From: Candidatus Cloacimonadota bacterium | Lineage (GTDB): Bacteria; Cloacimonadota; Cloacimonadia; Cloacimonadales; TCS61 | Direction of reading: 5' to 3' | DNA length: 13,051 nucleotides | Assembly: GCA_030445745.1 (NCBI GenBank) | Contig: JASUTE010000032.1 | Span: 1-13,051 of the forward strand | Shown: one piece after another, positions 1 to 6,380 of the stretch | Position numbering within the stretch: the first letter of the stretch is position 1 | How the letters are laid out: the number at the start of each line of letters is the position of its first letter | Position numbers and translations under genes: made by a program | Notes under the pieces: generated by a model | Told to the model about the DNA's origin: nothing | Databases searched by the model: none | What the model saw: the letters and a program-made list of their open reading frames with translations, nothing else

Positions 1-1
1 A

Positions 2-1048
2 ATTACTGGAGCTGCGGGCTTTATAGGTTATCACTTAGTAAAAAAACTTCAGCAGAATGAAGAAAACAAAGTTGTTGGTCTGGATAACATAAACGATTAT
101 TATGATCTGCGTGTAAAATACGGACGATTAGATGATTGTGGAATTCATCTGCAAAATATCAAGCATAATGATTTGGTGCAAAGTACCCGATATCCAAATT
201 ATAATTTCATCAAATTAGATATCTCCGACCAGAAGCATCTTTATAAATTATTTGCTACAGAAAAATTTGATGTGGTAGTAAATCTGGCGGCTCAAGCGGG
301 AGTTCGTTACAGCATTACCAATCCGGATGCATATCTGCAAAGTAATATCATCGGTTTTTATAATATTCTGGAAGCTTCTCGTCAGCACAAGATAAAGCAT
401 CTGGTTTTTGCTTCCAGTTCCAGTGTTTATGGATGGAATGAAAAATTGCCCTTTTCTACTTCTGACAATGTAGATCATCCAATCAGTCTATATGCAGCCA
501 GTAAAAAATCAAATGAACTTTTGGCTCATTGCTATAGTGCTCTTTATAATATTCCTTCCACTGGATTACGTTTTTTTACTGTTTATGGTCCTTGGGGCAG
601 GCCAGATATGGCATTATTTTTATTCGCAAAAAATATTATTGAAGGAAAACCAATTGATGTTTATAATTACGGGAATATGTTGAGAGATTTTACTTATATA
701 GATGATATTGTGGAAGGGATTCATCGTGTTATCCAAAACCCACCTCAAGGTAACAGCAAGTGGGATGGCAAAAATCCCGATCCCGGCAGTTCCAAAGCAC
801 CTTATAAAATCTATAATATTGGAAATGATGATCCGGTAAGGTTATTGGATTTCATAGAATCAATAGAAAAGAAATTGAATAAAAAAGCAATAAAAAATAT
901 GATGCCCATGCAACCTGGCGATGTGCCAGCTTCACATGCCGATGTAACTGACTTGATCGCAGATATGGGCTATAAACCCGAAACTCCAATCCAGGAAGGA
1001 ATTAATCGGTTTATTGATTGGTATTTGGAGTTCTACGGTAAACGGTAA
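2..1048 (+). CDS. UDP-glucuronate 4-epimerase (NAD-dependent SDR family), 5' end cut off
   Basis: Interconverts UDP-glucuronate and UDP-galacturonate in the cytoplasm, feeding acidic surface glycans (LspL/CapI-type extended short-chain dehydrogenase). The frame is open from base 2; only the first few residues, normally ending in the strand before TGAAGFIG, are missing. In the visible 348 residues I see the NAD-binding GxxGxxG (3-9), AGVRYS (99-104), the SSSSVYG strand (138-144), the catalytic YAASK with Tyr164 and Lys168, and GPWGRPDMA (196-204), which is characteristic of the glucuronate epimerases. An internal TTG at 173 is not the start. The last codons, Gly-Lys-Arg-stop, are written by the heptad array that begins at 1035, so the native C-terminus may have been replaced. 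Family is certain; exact substrate is inferred. Confidence 0.92.
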   Translation: MTGAAGFIGYHLVKKLQQNEENKVVGLDNINDYYDLRVKYGRLDDCGIHLQNIKHNDLVQSTRYPNYNFIKLDISDQKHLYKLFATEKFDVVVNLAAQAGVRYSITNPDAYLQSNIIGFYNILEASRQHKIKHLVFASSSSVYGWNEKLPFSTSDNVDHPISLYAASKKSNELLAHCYSALYNIPSTGLRFFTVYGPWGRPDMALFLFAKNIIEGKPIDVYNYGNMLRDFTYIDDIVEGIHRVIQNPPQGNSKWDGKNPDPGSSKAPYKIYNIGNDDPVRLLDFIESIEKKLNKKAIKNMMPMQPGDVPASHADVTDLIADMGYKPETPIQEGINRFIDWYLEFYGKR

Positions 1049-1092
1049 ACGGTAAACGGTAGACTGTAGACGGAATACTGTAGGTAGAAGAA
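1035..1092 (+). repeat. Heptad array, left arm of S23 element 1 (unit ACGGTAA)
   Basis: Tandem 7-base units in strict register: ACGGTAA, ACGGTAA, ACGGTAG, ACTGTAG, ACGGAAT, ACTGTAG, then decaying into GTAGAAG. It overlaps the stop codon of the upstream epimerase. The units are the reverse complement of those downstream of the S23 gene (TTACCGT, CTTCCGT), so the two arrays are inverted arms around the gene. Confidence 0.85.
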
Positions 1093-1116
1093 AGAAACAG
1101 GAGTTAGGAGAATTTA

Positions 1117-1458
1117 ATGGCAACAAAGAGTTTTAAAGAAATTGAAGCTTGGCAATTGGCTCATCAATTTGTTTTGCAAGTATATGACTTAACGAATAAT
1201 TTTCCGAAAGAAGAAATATTTGGTCTTACTTCGCAGTTTAAGAGAGCAGCAGTTTCTATAGCTGCAAACATCTGTGAAGGGTATAAAAAAATTGGTAAAA
1301 AAGATAAAGTCAGGTTCTATAATATTTCTCAAGGGTCTATCGAAGAGTGCCGTTATTATCTTCTCTTGTCTAAAGATTTAGATTATGGTTACCCTCTTGG
1401 AATGGAAGATTTATTAGATCAATGCAGTCGAAAATTATTTGGATATGTAAATCAATAA
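1117..1458 (+). CDS. Four-helix-bundle protein, S23/TIGR02436 family (copy 1)
   Basis: A 113-residue member of the S23 family, first known from proteins encoded in intervening sequences of bacterial 23S rRNA and related to the Avd accessory protein of diversity-generating retroelements. These are small basic bundles thought to bind nucleic acid; their role outside rRNA is unknown. The family core is clear: KEIEAWQLA near the start, then LTSQFKRAAVSIAANICEGY (37-56) and the ISQGSIEECRYYLLLS helix. ATG follows AGGAG (1106-1110) by 6 bases. It matches copy 5 (7380) at 90 of 111 aligned residues. One missing A in the GTAAATC stretch near 1449, compared with copy 5, shifts the end to YVNQ-stop and loses the SIKENRNY tail, so this copy is slightly truncated. 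Confidence 0.93.
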   Translation: MATKSFKEIEAWQLAHQFVLQVYDLTNNFPKEEIFGLTSQFKRAAVSIAANICEGYKKIGKKDKVRFYNISQGSIEECRYYLLLSKDLDYGYPLGMEDLLDQCSRKLFGYVNQ

Positions 1459-1486
1459 AGAAAAATAGGAATTACTGATCTATGCT

Positions 1487-1626
1487 ATTCCATCTACCGT
1501 CTCCCGTCTCCTGTCTTCCGCATTCTTTTTCCTGTCTTCCGTCTCCCATATTCAGTTTACCGTCTTCCGTATTCCGTATTCTGTATTCTCCAAACCCTAA
1601 TCCCCAAACCCTACACCTTACCTCCC
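1487..1626 (+). repeat. Heptad array, right arm of S23 element 1 (unit NTNCCGT)
   Basis: Twenty consecutive 7-base units in perfect register: ATTCCAT, CTACCGT, CTCCCGT, CTCCTGT, CTTCCGC and so on, with TTACCGT, CTTCCGT and ATTCCGT in the middle and AAACCCT-type units at the end. The strand is pyrimidine-rich. It fills the gap between the S23 gene and the deacetylase-like gene. An open frame through it (1482-1718) is only the array read as a 7-residue repeat. Arms left and right are mutually complementary. Confidence 0.88.
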
Positions 1627-1656
1627 CCCAAAAAAACATATCAAGGAAGAAAGCCC

Positions 1657-2358
1657 ATGAAAGAACTCAGAGCTTTAAAAAGAGTTTTCAAACTCTGGAA
1701 TTTAAATTCTACATATGAGCAGGTACTAAAAACTGCTTATCAAAAAAATGTTAAGATTTTCAATGAAAGAGAATTCTACAACTATTTCCAGAATAAGGAT
1801 TTCCAACTTACTGCTATCGATGAACCAATTCTTGTCTTAAAGCATGATGTGGATAGAATGCTATCACCAATTGCTGTCATAGATAAGATAGAAAAAAAAT
1901 ATAAAGCAGCCTCTACTTATCATGTACGGGCAGATGAAGCCCAATACTCTTTACCAGAAGCGCAAAAAGTTTGCAAAGACCTGGATGTAGCTCTGCACCT
2001 GGTAGGAGATGTAGCAACAGATAAGCAGAATTTTCTGAAATATTTTCCCGATGTAATAGGCTGTTCTACTCACGGCGGACATGAAAAGCAGTTTGTTTTT
2101 AATGATAGTTTGATTGATGAGCTAGCTGAGCATTTTGATTATGTTTCAGATGGTTTACTGCGTCCTGAACCAATTCGTATTAAAGATAAATTTTTGCTTA
2201 TTCCTATCGATTCCGCTGACATCTACTTAGAAAATTTGCTATCAAAATTAGAAGAAACAATAAAAAAAAACAAAGTTATGATATTAAATACTCACGTTGA
2301 ATATTTCACTCCCTTGGCATATTTGAAAAGACAGTTTATGCAGTTGTTTGGTAAATAG
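1657..2358 (+). CDS. Polysaccharide deacetylase-like protein (NodB-type fold, divergent)
   Basis: Probable cytoplasmic carbohydrate de-N-acetylase-like protein of 233 residues; no signal peptide or membrane segment. The metal-site motif KHDVD (62-66) matches the NodB motif 1 seen in the fuller homologue at 6377 (RHDVD). Later possible ligand or base positions are ALHLVGD (112-118), THGGHE (138-143) and NTHVEY (211-216). The rest of the fold is divergent, so substrate and activity are unproven. ATG sits 6 bases after AAGGAAGA (1643-1650). The gene heads a tight run: its stop lies 9 bases before the DUF354 start. Pairing with a glycosyltransferase-like gene supports a role in modifying a surface-glycan intermediate. 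An inactive family member is also possible. Confidence 0.75.
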   Translation: MKELRALKRVFKLWNLNSTYEQVLKTAYQKNVKIFNEREFYNYFQNKDFQLTAIDEPILVLKHDVDRMLSPIAVIDKIEKKYKAASTYHVRADEAQYSLPEAQKVCKDLDVALHLVGDVATDKQNFLKYFPDVIGCSTHGGHEKQFVFNDSLIDELAEHFDYVSDGLLRPEPIRIKDKFLLIPIDSADIYLENLLSKLEETIKKNKVMILNTHVEYFTPLAYLKRQFMQLFGK

Positions 2359-2367
2359 GAGAAATTG

Positions 2368-3399
2368 ATGAAAATTTGGTTTGATATTACGAATACACCA
2401 CATGTTCACTTTCAATTAGCTATCTATAGAGAGCTAAAGAAGAAAGGGCACAGCTTTATTTTTTCAGCAAGAGATTTTTCTGAAACAATTAAACTTTTAG
2501 AAAAAAATTGTCCTGAAGATTTTAAAATTATTGGTAAGCATCATGGGAAAAGCTATCTTAAGAAAATCTTAGGTCTTTTTTATAGATTCAGAAATATTAA
2601 TAGTAACATTGGTGAATTTGATTTATCTATATCAAATGGTAGTGAAAATGCGATTTGGTTGTCCTGGTTGAGAAGAAAAAAATCTATAGCTTTCGGAGAT
2701 AATGATCAGGCTAGGCAATGGACGTATAGTAGGTTTACCAATTTTACTTTTTTCCCCAAAGCAATACCAACAAAAGTATTGAACAAGCAGGGTTTAGGGA
2801 AAAAGAAATTATATCAGTTTGATGGATACAAAGAAGATATTTATTTAGCTGATTTCGTGCCTGATAAAGATTTTTTGAAGCAGTTACCTTTTGATAATTA
2901 CATCATCGTGCGTCCCGAGAATGTTCAGGCAAACTATATCAGAAATGGCAGTGTGAAAAGTATTGTCCCAGAGCTTTTGAAAGCACTTTCAATAGCTGGA
3001 TACAATATAGTTTATCTTCCACGTTATCAAATAGATAGAAGCTATGCAGAAGAGTTAAAAAATGTCTATATTCCTGAAGACCCAATTGATGGCTTAAATG
3101 CGTGTTATTATGCTACTGCTGTTTTAACTGGGGCTGGTACTTTAGCCCGCGAGGCAGCTTGTATGGGTGTTCCTGCTGTCTCTTTTTATGCAGGTAAGGA
3201 GCTGTTGGCTGTTGATAAACAGATGATCAAAGATGGTTGGACATTTTTTTCCAGAGATACTTCAAAAATATTAGAGTTTTTGAAGACAGCAAAACGCAGA
3301 GATAGTGGTTTGGAAAGATCGAAGCGAGTGAAAAAGGAAGTTATGGAAAAACTCGATGAAGTGATTGAACGATTGCTTGGAAAAAAGGAGAATTCATGA
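2368..3399 (+). CDS. DUF354 family glycosyltransferase-like protein
   Basis: Recognised as DUF354 from its start MKIWFDITNTPHVHF and from the C-terminal TGAGTLAREAACMGVPAVSF (20 residues), which resembles the nucleotide-sugar binding turn of GT-B enzymes such as MurG and non-hydrolysing UDP-GlcNAc 2-epimerases. At 343 residues it is full length for the family. No membrane segment is visible, so it should act in the cytoplasm or at the inner membrane face. ATG 2368 is chosen over TTG 2365 because AGGAGA (2357-2362) stands 5 bases upstream of ATG. Its stop overlaps the next start (ATGA, 3396-3399), so the two are translationally coupled. DUF354 genes are common in archaeal and bacterial glycan clusters; the exact reaction is not established. 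Confidence 0.85.
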   Translation: MKIWFDITNTPHVHFQLAIYRELKKKGHSFIFSARDFSETIKLLEKNCPEDFKIIGKHHGKSYLKKILGLFYRFRNINSNIGEFDLSISNGSENAIWLSWLRRKKSIAFGDNDQARQWTYSRFTNFTFFPKAIPTKVLNKQGLGKKKLYQFDGYKEDIYLADFVPDKDFLKQLPFDNYIIVRPENVQANYIRNGSVKSIVPELLKALSIAGYNIVYLPRYQIDRSYAEELKNVYIPEDPIDGLNACYYATAVLTGAGTLAREAACMGVPAVSFYAGKELLAVDKQMIKDGWTFFSRDTSKILEFLKTAKRRDSGLERSKRVKKEVMEKLDEVIERLLGKKENS

Positions 3400-3827
3400 T
3401 TATTAAAAATGGGTTTAAAATTCCCAAGGATTTGTTTGATGAAGTTATCAACAAAAGTGAAGATAGTTGGATACGTTGCGATGTTAATGAACGAGCAGAA
3501 AAAATTATTGCTCCATCATTAAGTGGAGAAAAAACACTTGGTGTTTTTGCTAGTGGAAGTGCATCCAATCTTCATCAAGAAGAATATGGATTAGAAACAG
3601 TTGGTGGTATTGACAGATTAAGAATTGAAAATAATCCCAAAAATGGAGAACCCCCTATTAATATTGATCATTATGCTGTTTGTAATGGAGAAGACCCAGA
3701 GAATTACGATGTATTTTATATTAGACCTCAAAATGGAAATGAACCGAAACCTTTTGATCATTGGCCTGATAGCAGTCAAGTAAATAAAATAATCAATAGT
3801 ATCGAAAAAAAGATTAGAGATATATAA
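3396..3827 (+). CDS. Unknown protein coupled to the DUF354 gene
   Basis: A 143-residue acidic, soluble protein I do not recognise. ATG overlaps the previous stop as ATGA and follows AAGGAG (3385-3390) by 5 bases, so it is a real coupled gene and not a shadow. The sequence looks globular: an N-terminal helical stretch (KIPKDLFDEVINKSED), a central Gly/Asn-rich part with GGIDRLRIENNPKNGEPPIN, an aromatic DVFYIRP strand and an amphipathic C-terminal helix ending in EKKIRDI. No signal peptide, membrane segment, cysteine cluster or metal motif. Position suggests a role in the same glycan step as its neighbours, but that is inference from context alone. Confidence 0.8.
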   Translation: MIIKNGFKIPKDLFDEVINKSEDSWIRCDVNERAEKIIAPSLSGEKTLGVFASGSASNLHQEEYGLETVGGIDRLRIENNPKNGEPPINIDHYAVCNGEDPENYDVFYIRPQNGNEPKPFDHWPDSSQVNKIINSIEKKIRDI

Positions 3828-3830
3828 TCT

Positions 3831-3950
3831 ATGGATTTCACTCTAACCCTCTACCAACAATTATTAGGAGCACTACAGAAGCAAAATTACCAGTTTCTAA
3901 CAGTCTAAGAGTTTACGAAGAGGCGATTTGGCGATTTGGTGAAGATGAGA
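3831..3950 (+). pseudogene. Deacetylase N-terminal remnant 1
   Basis: Reads MDFTLTLYQQLLGALQKQ followed by NYQFLTV, an in-frame TAA (3906-3908) where the relatives have Glu, and then EF before passing into GCGATTTG repeats. It matches the first 28 residues of the 58-codon remnant at 5816 and, more weakly, the intact deacetylase at 6377 (FTL, Y, LL, FLTVEE shared). The rest of the gene is absent. It lies 3 bases after the stop of the unknown gene, so the original deacetylase probably belonged to that operon. It is directly followed by an S23 fragment. Confidence 0.75.
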
Positions 3951-3952
3951 AA
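3915..3952 (+). repeat. Octad array (unit GCGATTTG) before an S23 start
   Basis: Period-8 units ACGAAGAG, GCGATTTG, GCGATTTG, GTGAAGAT, GAGAAAAT in register. They begin where the deacetylase remnant reaches EEF and end at the start codon of the S23 fragment. The same junction recurs at 5903-5982, which makes the arrangement more than a coincidence. Confidence 0.65.
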
Positions 3953-3998
3953 ATGAAGATTAGAACTCATAAGGATTTAGATGTCTATGGAATAAAGC
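3953..3998 (+). pseudogene. S23-family N-terminal fragment (copy 2)
   Basis: ATG and the first residues MKIRTHKDLDVY match the intact copy at 6009 (MKIKTHKDLDVY). After about 14 codons the frame runs into a CGGTATT heptad array and stops at 4016-4018. Everything beyond the first helix is gone. No function expected. Confidence 0.8.
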
Positions 3999-4047
3999 CG
4001 GTATTCAGTATACGGTAATCGGTAGACAGTAAACAGGAGAAGTAAGC
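3999..4047 (+). repeat. Heptad array (unit CGGTANN / CAGTAAA)
   Basis: Seven units in register: CGGTATT, CAGTATA, CGGTAAT, CGGTAGA, CAGTAAA, CAGGAGA, AGTAAGC. Exact reverse complements of its units (TTTACTG) occur in the array at 4157-4219, so the two look like the arms of an element whose S23 gene is now missing from between them. Confidence 0.8.
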
Positions 4048-4063
4048 AGAAATGGGAATTATA

Positions 4064-4147
4064 CACGTAATGCGTTATCAGTGATGAGTGATGGGTAATG
4101 TGTGATGTGTGATGAGTGATGCGTGATGCGTGATGGGTGATGAGAAA
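4064..4147 (+). repeat. Heptad array (unit TGNGTGA)
   Basis: Twelve units in perfect register: CACGTAA, TGCGTTA, TCAGTGA, TGAGTGA, TGGGTAA, TGTGTGA twice, TGAGTGA, TGCGTGA twice, TGGGTGA, TGAGAAA. This is the cleanest array of the window and uses a unit unlike any other here. No clear TCACNCA partner array is found nearby, so its opposite arm may have been lost. Confidence 0.88.
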
Positions 4148-4156
4148 AACAGTTTT

Positions 4157-4219
4157 TTTACTATTTACTGTTCACATTTATCTCTACACAGATTACTGTT
4201 CACGCTTTACGGTCTTACC
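4157..4219 (+). repeat. Heptad array (unit TTTACTG)
   Basis: Nine units in register: TTTACTA, TTTACTG, TTCACAT, TTATCTC, TACACAG, ATTACTG, TTCACGC, TTTACGG, TCTTACC. It is complementary to the array at 3999-4047. It ends 3 bases before the AGGAGG that precedes the split S23 gene, so it may form the leader of that gene. Confidence 0.75.
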
Positions 4220-4385
4220 TGCAGGAGGTTAAGAAATTAAAACACATAAGGATTTGGATGTTTGGAATAAAGCGATAGAGTTCGTTGTAAAGATTTATGC
4301 AATAACAGAGAATTTCCCGAAATCTGAAACATATGGGATATCAAATCAAATCAGAAGAGCTGCAGTTTCAATTCCAAGTAATATT

Positions 4386-4749
4386 TCCTGCCCCGTGGAA
4401 TTTGTTTTTTTATTTATTCAACTGGGACCTGCCCCGCTTGCCGTGTGTAATTTCTTTTTTTATTAGACTATGGTGGAATAAAATGTATTATACATATGTA
4501 TTAAGAAGTGTAAAAGATTCAAATCTTTACATAGGTTTCACTGAGAACTTAGAGAAGAGAATAAAGGAACATAACTCAGGTAAAGTTAAATCAACTAGAT
4601 ATAGAACACCATTTGAATTAGTATATTTTGAAGCATGTAGAAACATTGATGATGCATTACATCGTGAGAAATATTTAAAAACAACTTATGGGCATCGATA
4701 CTTACAGAACCGCTTGAAAAATGATAGATAGTTGTATTTCACAGGGCAA
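4386..4749 (+). mobile_element. GIY-YIG insertion in S23 copy 3, with inverted ends
   Basis: Insertion defined by the two halves of the S23 frame; borders are certain to within about 4 bases. Left end TGCCCCGTGGAATTT (4389-4403) and right end ATTTCACAGGGCA (4736-4748) are imperfect inverted repeats. Inside the left part a second version of the end, TGCCCCGCTTGCCGTGTG with a following poly-T run, makes a near-tandem repeat before the gene. The ends resemble the palindrome inserted in the deacetylase at 6741-6778. Confidence 0.7.
4483..4731 (+). CDS. Small GIY-YIG nuclease-like protein (UPF0213/YhbQ-type), insertion 1
   Basis: An 82-residue single-domain GIY-YIG protein. The signature is YTYVLRS (3-9) and LYIGFT (17-22), followed by EKRIKEHNSGKVKSTRYRTP with the expected Arg, and a Glu-rich last helix ALHREKYLKTT that carries the family's metal-binding Glu. 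Proteins of this size have no separate DNA-recognition domain; related domains cut DNA in UvrC and in group I intron homing nucleases. ATG 4483 is preceded by GGTGGA; a longer frame upstream of it is only the S23 sequence in another frame. The gene sits in the S23 reading frame at the conserved SNI-EGAGR site, in the same orientation. It looks intact, so it could be the agent or a passenger of the insertion. Confidence 0.9.
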   Translation: MYYTYVLRSVKDSNLYIGFTENLEKRIKEHNSGKVKSTRYRTPFELVYFEACRNIDDALHREKYLKTTYGHRYLQNRLKNDR

Positions 4750-5012
4750 GAAGGTGCTGGTAGAAGTTCAGATAAGGAGTTTAATCACTTCCTTTCAATA
4801 TCTCTTGGATCAATAGCTGAAGTCGATACTCAGTTATTAATTAGCATGAGACTAGGATATTTAAATAGTGATGACTATCACATGCTTGGAGTTGGAACTT
4901 ACGAATATTAGAAAAATGGTCATCGGATTGAAAAAGTTCGTACAATCTAAAACACAAAAGTAAGTTTGTATTCTCTCAGATTACAGATTACTAAAAAGAT
5001 TAAAGGAAAATC

Positions 5013-5816
5013 ATGTCAAAATTAATAGTTGAACATAGGAAGATATCAATAAAGGTAATTAATGATGTTGATTACATATCGTTAACAGACATGGTTAGGG
5101 ATATTGAAAACGGCTTAGCTTTAATTGAAAAGTGGTTAAGAAACAAGAATACAATTGAATTTCTGGGGATATGGGAAGAGCTACATAACCCAAGTTTTAA
5201 TTCCACCGAATTCGAGGGAATTAAAAATCAAGCAGGATCAAATCGTTTTGTATTATCCGTAAAACAATGGACTCAAAAAACAAATTGTATAGGTATTGTA
5301 GCAAAAGCCGGCAGATACGGTGGAACATACTCACATAAAGATATAGCTTTTGAGTTTGCGTCATGGATTTCACCTAAATTTAAGATATATTTAATAAAGG
5401 AATATCAGAGATTAAAGGAAGATGAACAGAAGCTGATTGGATGGTCAGCAAAGAGAGAATTATCAAAGATAAATTATAAAATCCATACAGATGCAATAAA
5501 GACTAATCTATTTCCGGCTGAACTCTCCAAATCTCAAATTTGCCATATTTATGCAAGTGAAGCGGATATTTTGAATATGGCTTTATTCGGTAAAACAGCT
5601 CAGGAATGGAGAAATGAACATCCTGTTTTAAAAGGGAATATGAGAAATTATGCTTCTATAAATCAGTTAATATGTTTATCAAATCTTGAGAATATTAATG
5701 CTGTATTTATAAATGAAGGATTATCTCAAGAAGAGAGATTGAAGAAATTGAATCATATAGCAATCCAGCAGATGACAGTTTTAGAAGAAGCTGGTCAAAG
5801 GAAATTGTTAAAATAA
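5013..5816 (+). CDS. KilA-N domain protein
   Basis: A 267-residue protein of the KilA-N class, a DNA-binding domain common in phages and mobile regions. The domain covers about residues 1-135: a beta-rich start (ISIKVINDVDYISLTDMVRD), a helix IEKWLRNKNTIEFLG, and the hallmark RYGGTYSHKDIAFEFASWIS (101-120) followed by PKFKIYLIKEYQRLK. The C-terminal part has LNMALFGKTAQEWRNEHP and a helix with LSQEERLKKLNHIA, the tail usual in chromosomal KilA-N proteins. ATG follows AAAGGA (5002-5007). Its stop overlaps the ATG of the next deacetylase remnant by one base. It lies between a dead S23 gene and that remnant, so it probably arrived as cargo. Cellular role unknown. Confidence 0.9.
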   Translation: MSKLIVEHRKISIKVINDVDYISLTDMVRDIENGLALIEKWLRNKNTIEFLGIWEELHNPSFNSTEFEGIKNQAGSNRFVLSVKQWTQKTNCIGIVAKAGRYGGTYSHKDIAFEFASWISPKFKIYLIKEYQRLKEDEQKLIGWSAKRELSKINYKIHTDAIKTNLFPAELSKSQICHIYASEADILNMALFGKTAQEWRNEHPVLKGNMRNYASINQLICLSNLENINAVFINEGLSQEERLKKLNHIAIQQMTVLEEAGQRKLLK

Positions 5817-5992
5817 TGGATTTCACGTTAACTACCTACCAGCAATTATTAGAAGCACTGATAGAAAATAACTATAGCTTTTTGACAGTCGAAGAGTTTA
5901 CGCAGAGGCGATTTAGCGATTTGGAGAAGGTGATTGAGCGACTGTGCGAAGAGGCGAAAGGCAATTTAGCGACTTGGCGAGAAGGCTATTAG
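5816..5992 (+). pseudogene. Deacetylase N-terminal remnant 2 (58 codons)
   Basis: MDFTLTTYQQLLEALIEN, then NYSFLTVEEF, then residues encoded by a GCGA octad array up to a stop at 5990-5992. It matches remnant 1 (3831) closely and the start of the intact deacetylase at 6377 at 16 of 28 positions. The catalytic HDVD part is absent. Its ATG overlaps the KilA-N stop, so it may still be translated as a short peptide, but it cannot be an enzyme. Confidence 0.75.
5903..5982 (+). repeat. Octad array, left arm of S23 element 4 (unit NNNNGCGA)
   Basis: GCGA (or a one-base variant) recurs mostly every 8 bases: 5908, 5916, 5924, then after a slip 5938, 5946, 5954, 5961, 5969 and 5977. Units include AGAGGCGA and TTTAGCGA. 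Its reverse complement, TCGCNNNN with the same period, is found at 6469-6532 inside the next gene. It starts right after codons for FLTVEEF and ends about 26 bases before the S23 ATG. Confidence 0.75.
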
Positions 5993-6008
5993 CTAGGAAG
6001 AAAATATT

Positions 6009-6380
6009 ATGAAGATAAAAACACATAAAGATTTGGATGTATATAAGTTAGCTTTTAAATCTGCTATGGAAATCTTTAAGCTGTCAAAATCGTTTCCTTC
6101 AGAAGAAAAATATTCCTTAACAGATCAAATAAGGCGGTCTTCTCGGTCTGTTTGCGCTAACCTTGGGGAAGCATTCAGAGCCAGAAGATATGAAAAGAGT
6201 TTTATTTCAAAATTGTCAATTTCAGAATGCGAAGCTGGAGAAACACAAGTTTGGTTAGATTTTGCTCTTTCTTGTGGATATATTGATAAAGAAATCCATG
6301 AAAATCTATTTGATCACTATGACCATATTCTCGCTATGCTTGTTAATATGATAATAAACCCCAAAAACTGGTTATTGTGA
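6009..6380 (+). CDS. Four-helix-bundle protein, S23/TIGR02436 family (copy 4)
   Basis: Intact 123-residue S23 protein of a different subgroup from copies 1 and 5. It opens with MKIKTHKDLDVYKLAFKSAM and carries the core LTDQIRRSSRSVCANLGEAF, the hallmark basic loop RARRYEKSFISKLSISECEAGE and a final helix ending in INPKNWLL. ATG is 8 bases after AGGAAG (5995-6000). Its stop overlaps the GTG start of the deacetylase (GTGA, 6377-6380), so the two are translationally coupled, unusual for a supposed inserted element and possible evidence that the host gene now depends on it for translation. The flanking arrays have period 8 instead of 7. No insertion in its conserved motif, so it shows what copies 3 and 6 looked like before they were split. 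Confidence 0.93.
   Translation: MKIKTHKDLDVYKLAFKSAMEIFKLSKSFPSEEKYSLTDQIRRSSRSVCANLGEAFRARRYEKSFISKLSISECEAGETQVWLDFALSCGYIDKEIHENLFDHYDHILAMLVNMIINPKNWLL

Larger units (their letters stand above)
4236..4963 (+). pseudogene. S23-family gene split by a GIY-YIG insertion (copy 3)
   Basis: The first half (4236-4385) reads IKTHKDLDVWNKAIEF through ISNQIRRAAVSIPSNI, the family core. The second half resumes at 4750 with EGAGRSSDKEFNHFLSIS, continues GSIAEVDTQLLISMRLGYL, and together they rebuild SNI-x-EGAGR, the most conserved S23 motif. Between them lies about 364 bp with a GIY-YIG gene. There is no ATG: where relatives have ATGAAGATT this copy has TAAGAAATT. An AGGAGG (4223-4228) stands 7 bases before ATT 4236, so a rare ATT start is conceivable. 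A one-base shift at about 4905-4910 creates TAG; in the next frame KMVIGLKKFVQSKTQK and a stop at 4961-4963 complete about 122 residues. With a lost start, insertion and frameshift it is dead unless spliced and recoded. Confidence 0.88.

Noticed and set aside
1482-1718. Open frame giving repeated LPSPVSC-like peptides
   Set aside because: It is the right heptad array read as codons (three units make 7 residues) and overlaps the deacetylase start.
4064-4147. CRISPR array
   Set aside because: Units are 7 bases with no unique spacers; no cas genes.
4333-4482. Longer N-terminus for GIY-YIG protein 1
   Set aside because: The added residues are S23 and insert sequence in another frame; the domain begins at ATG 4483.
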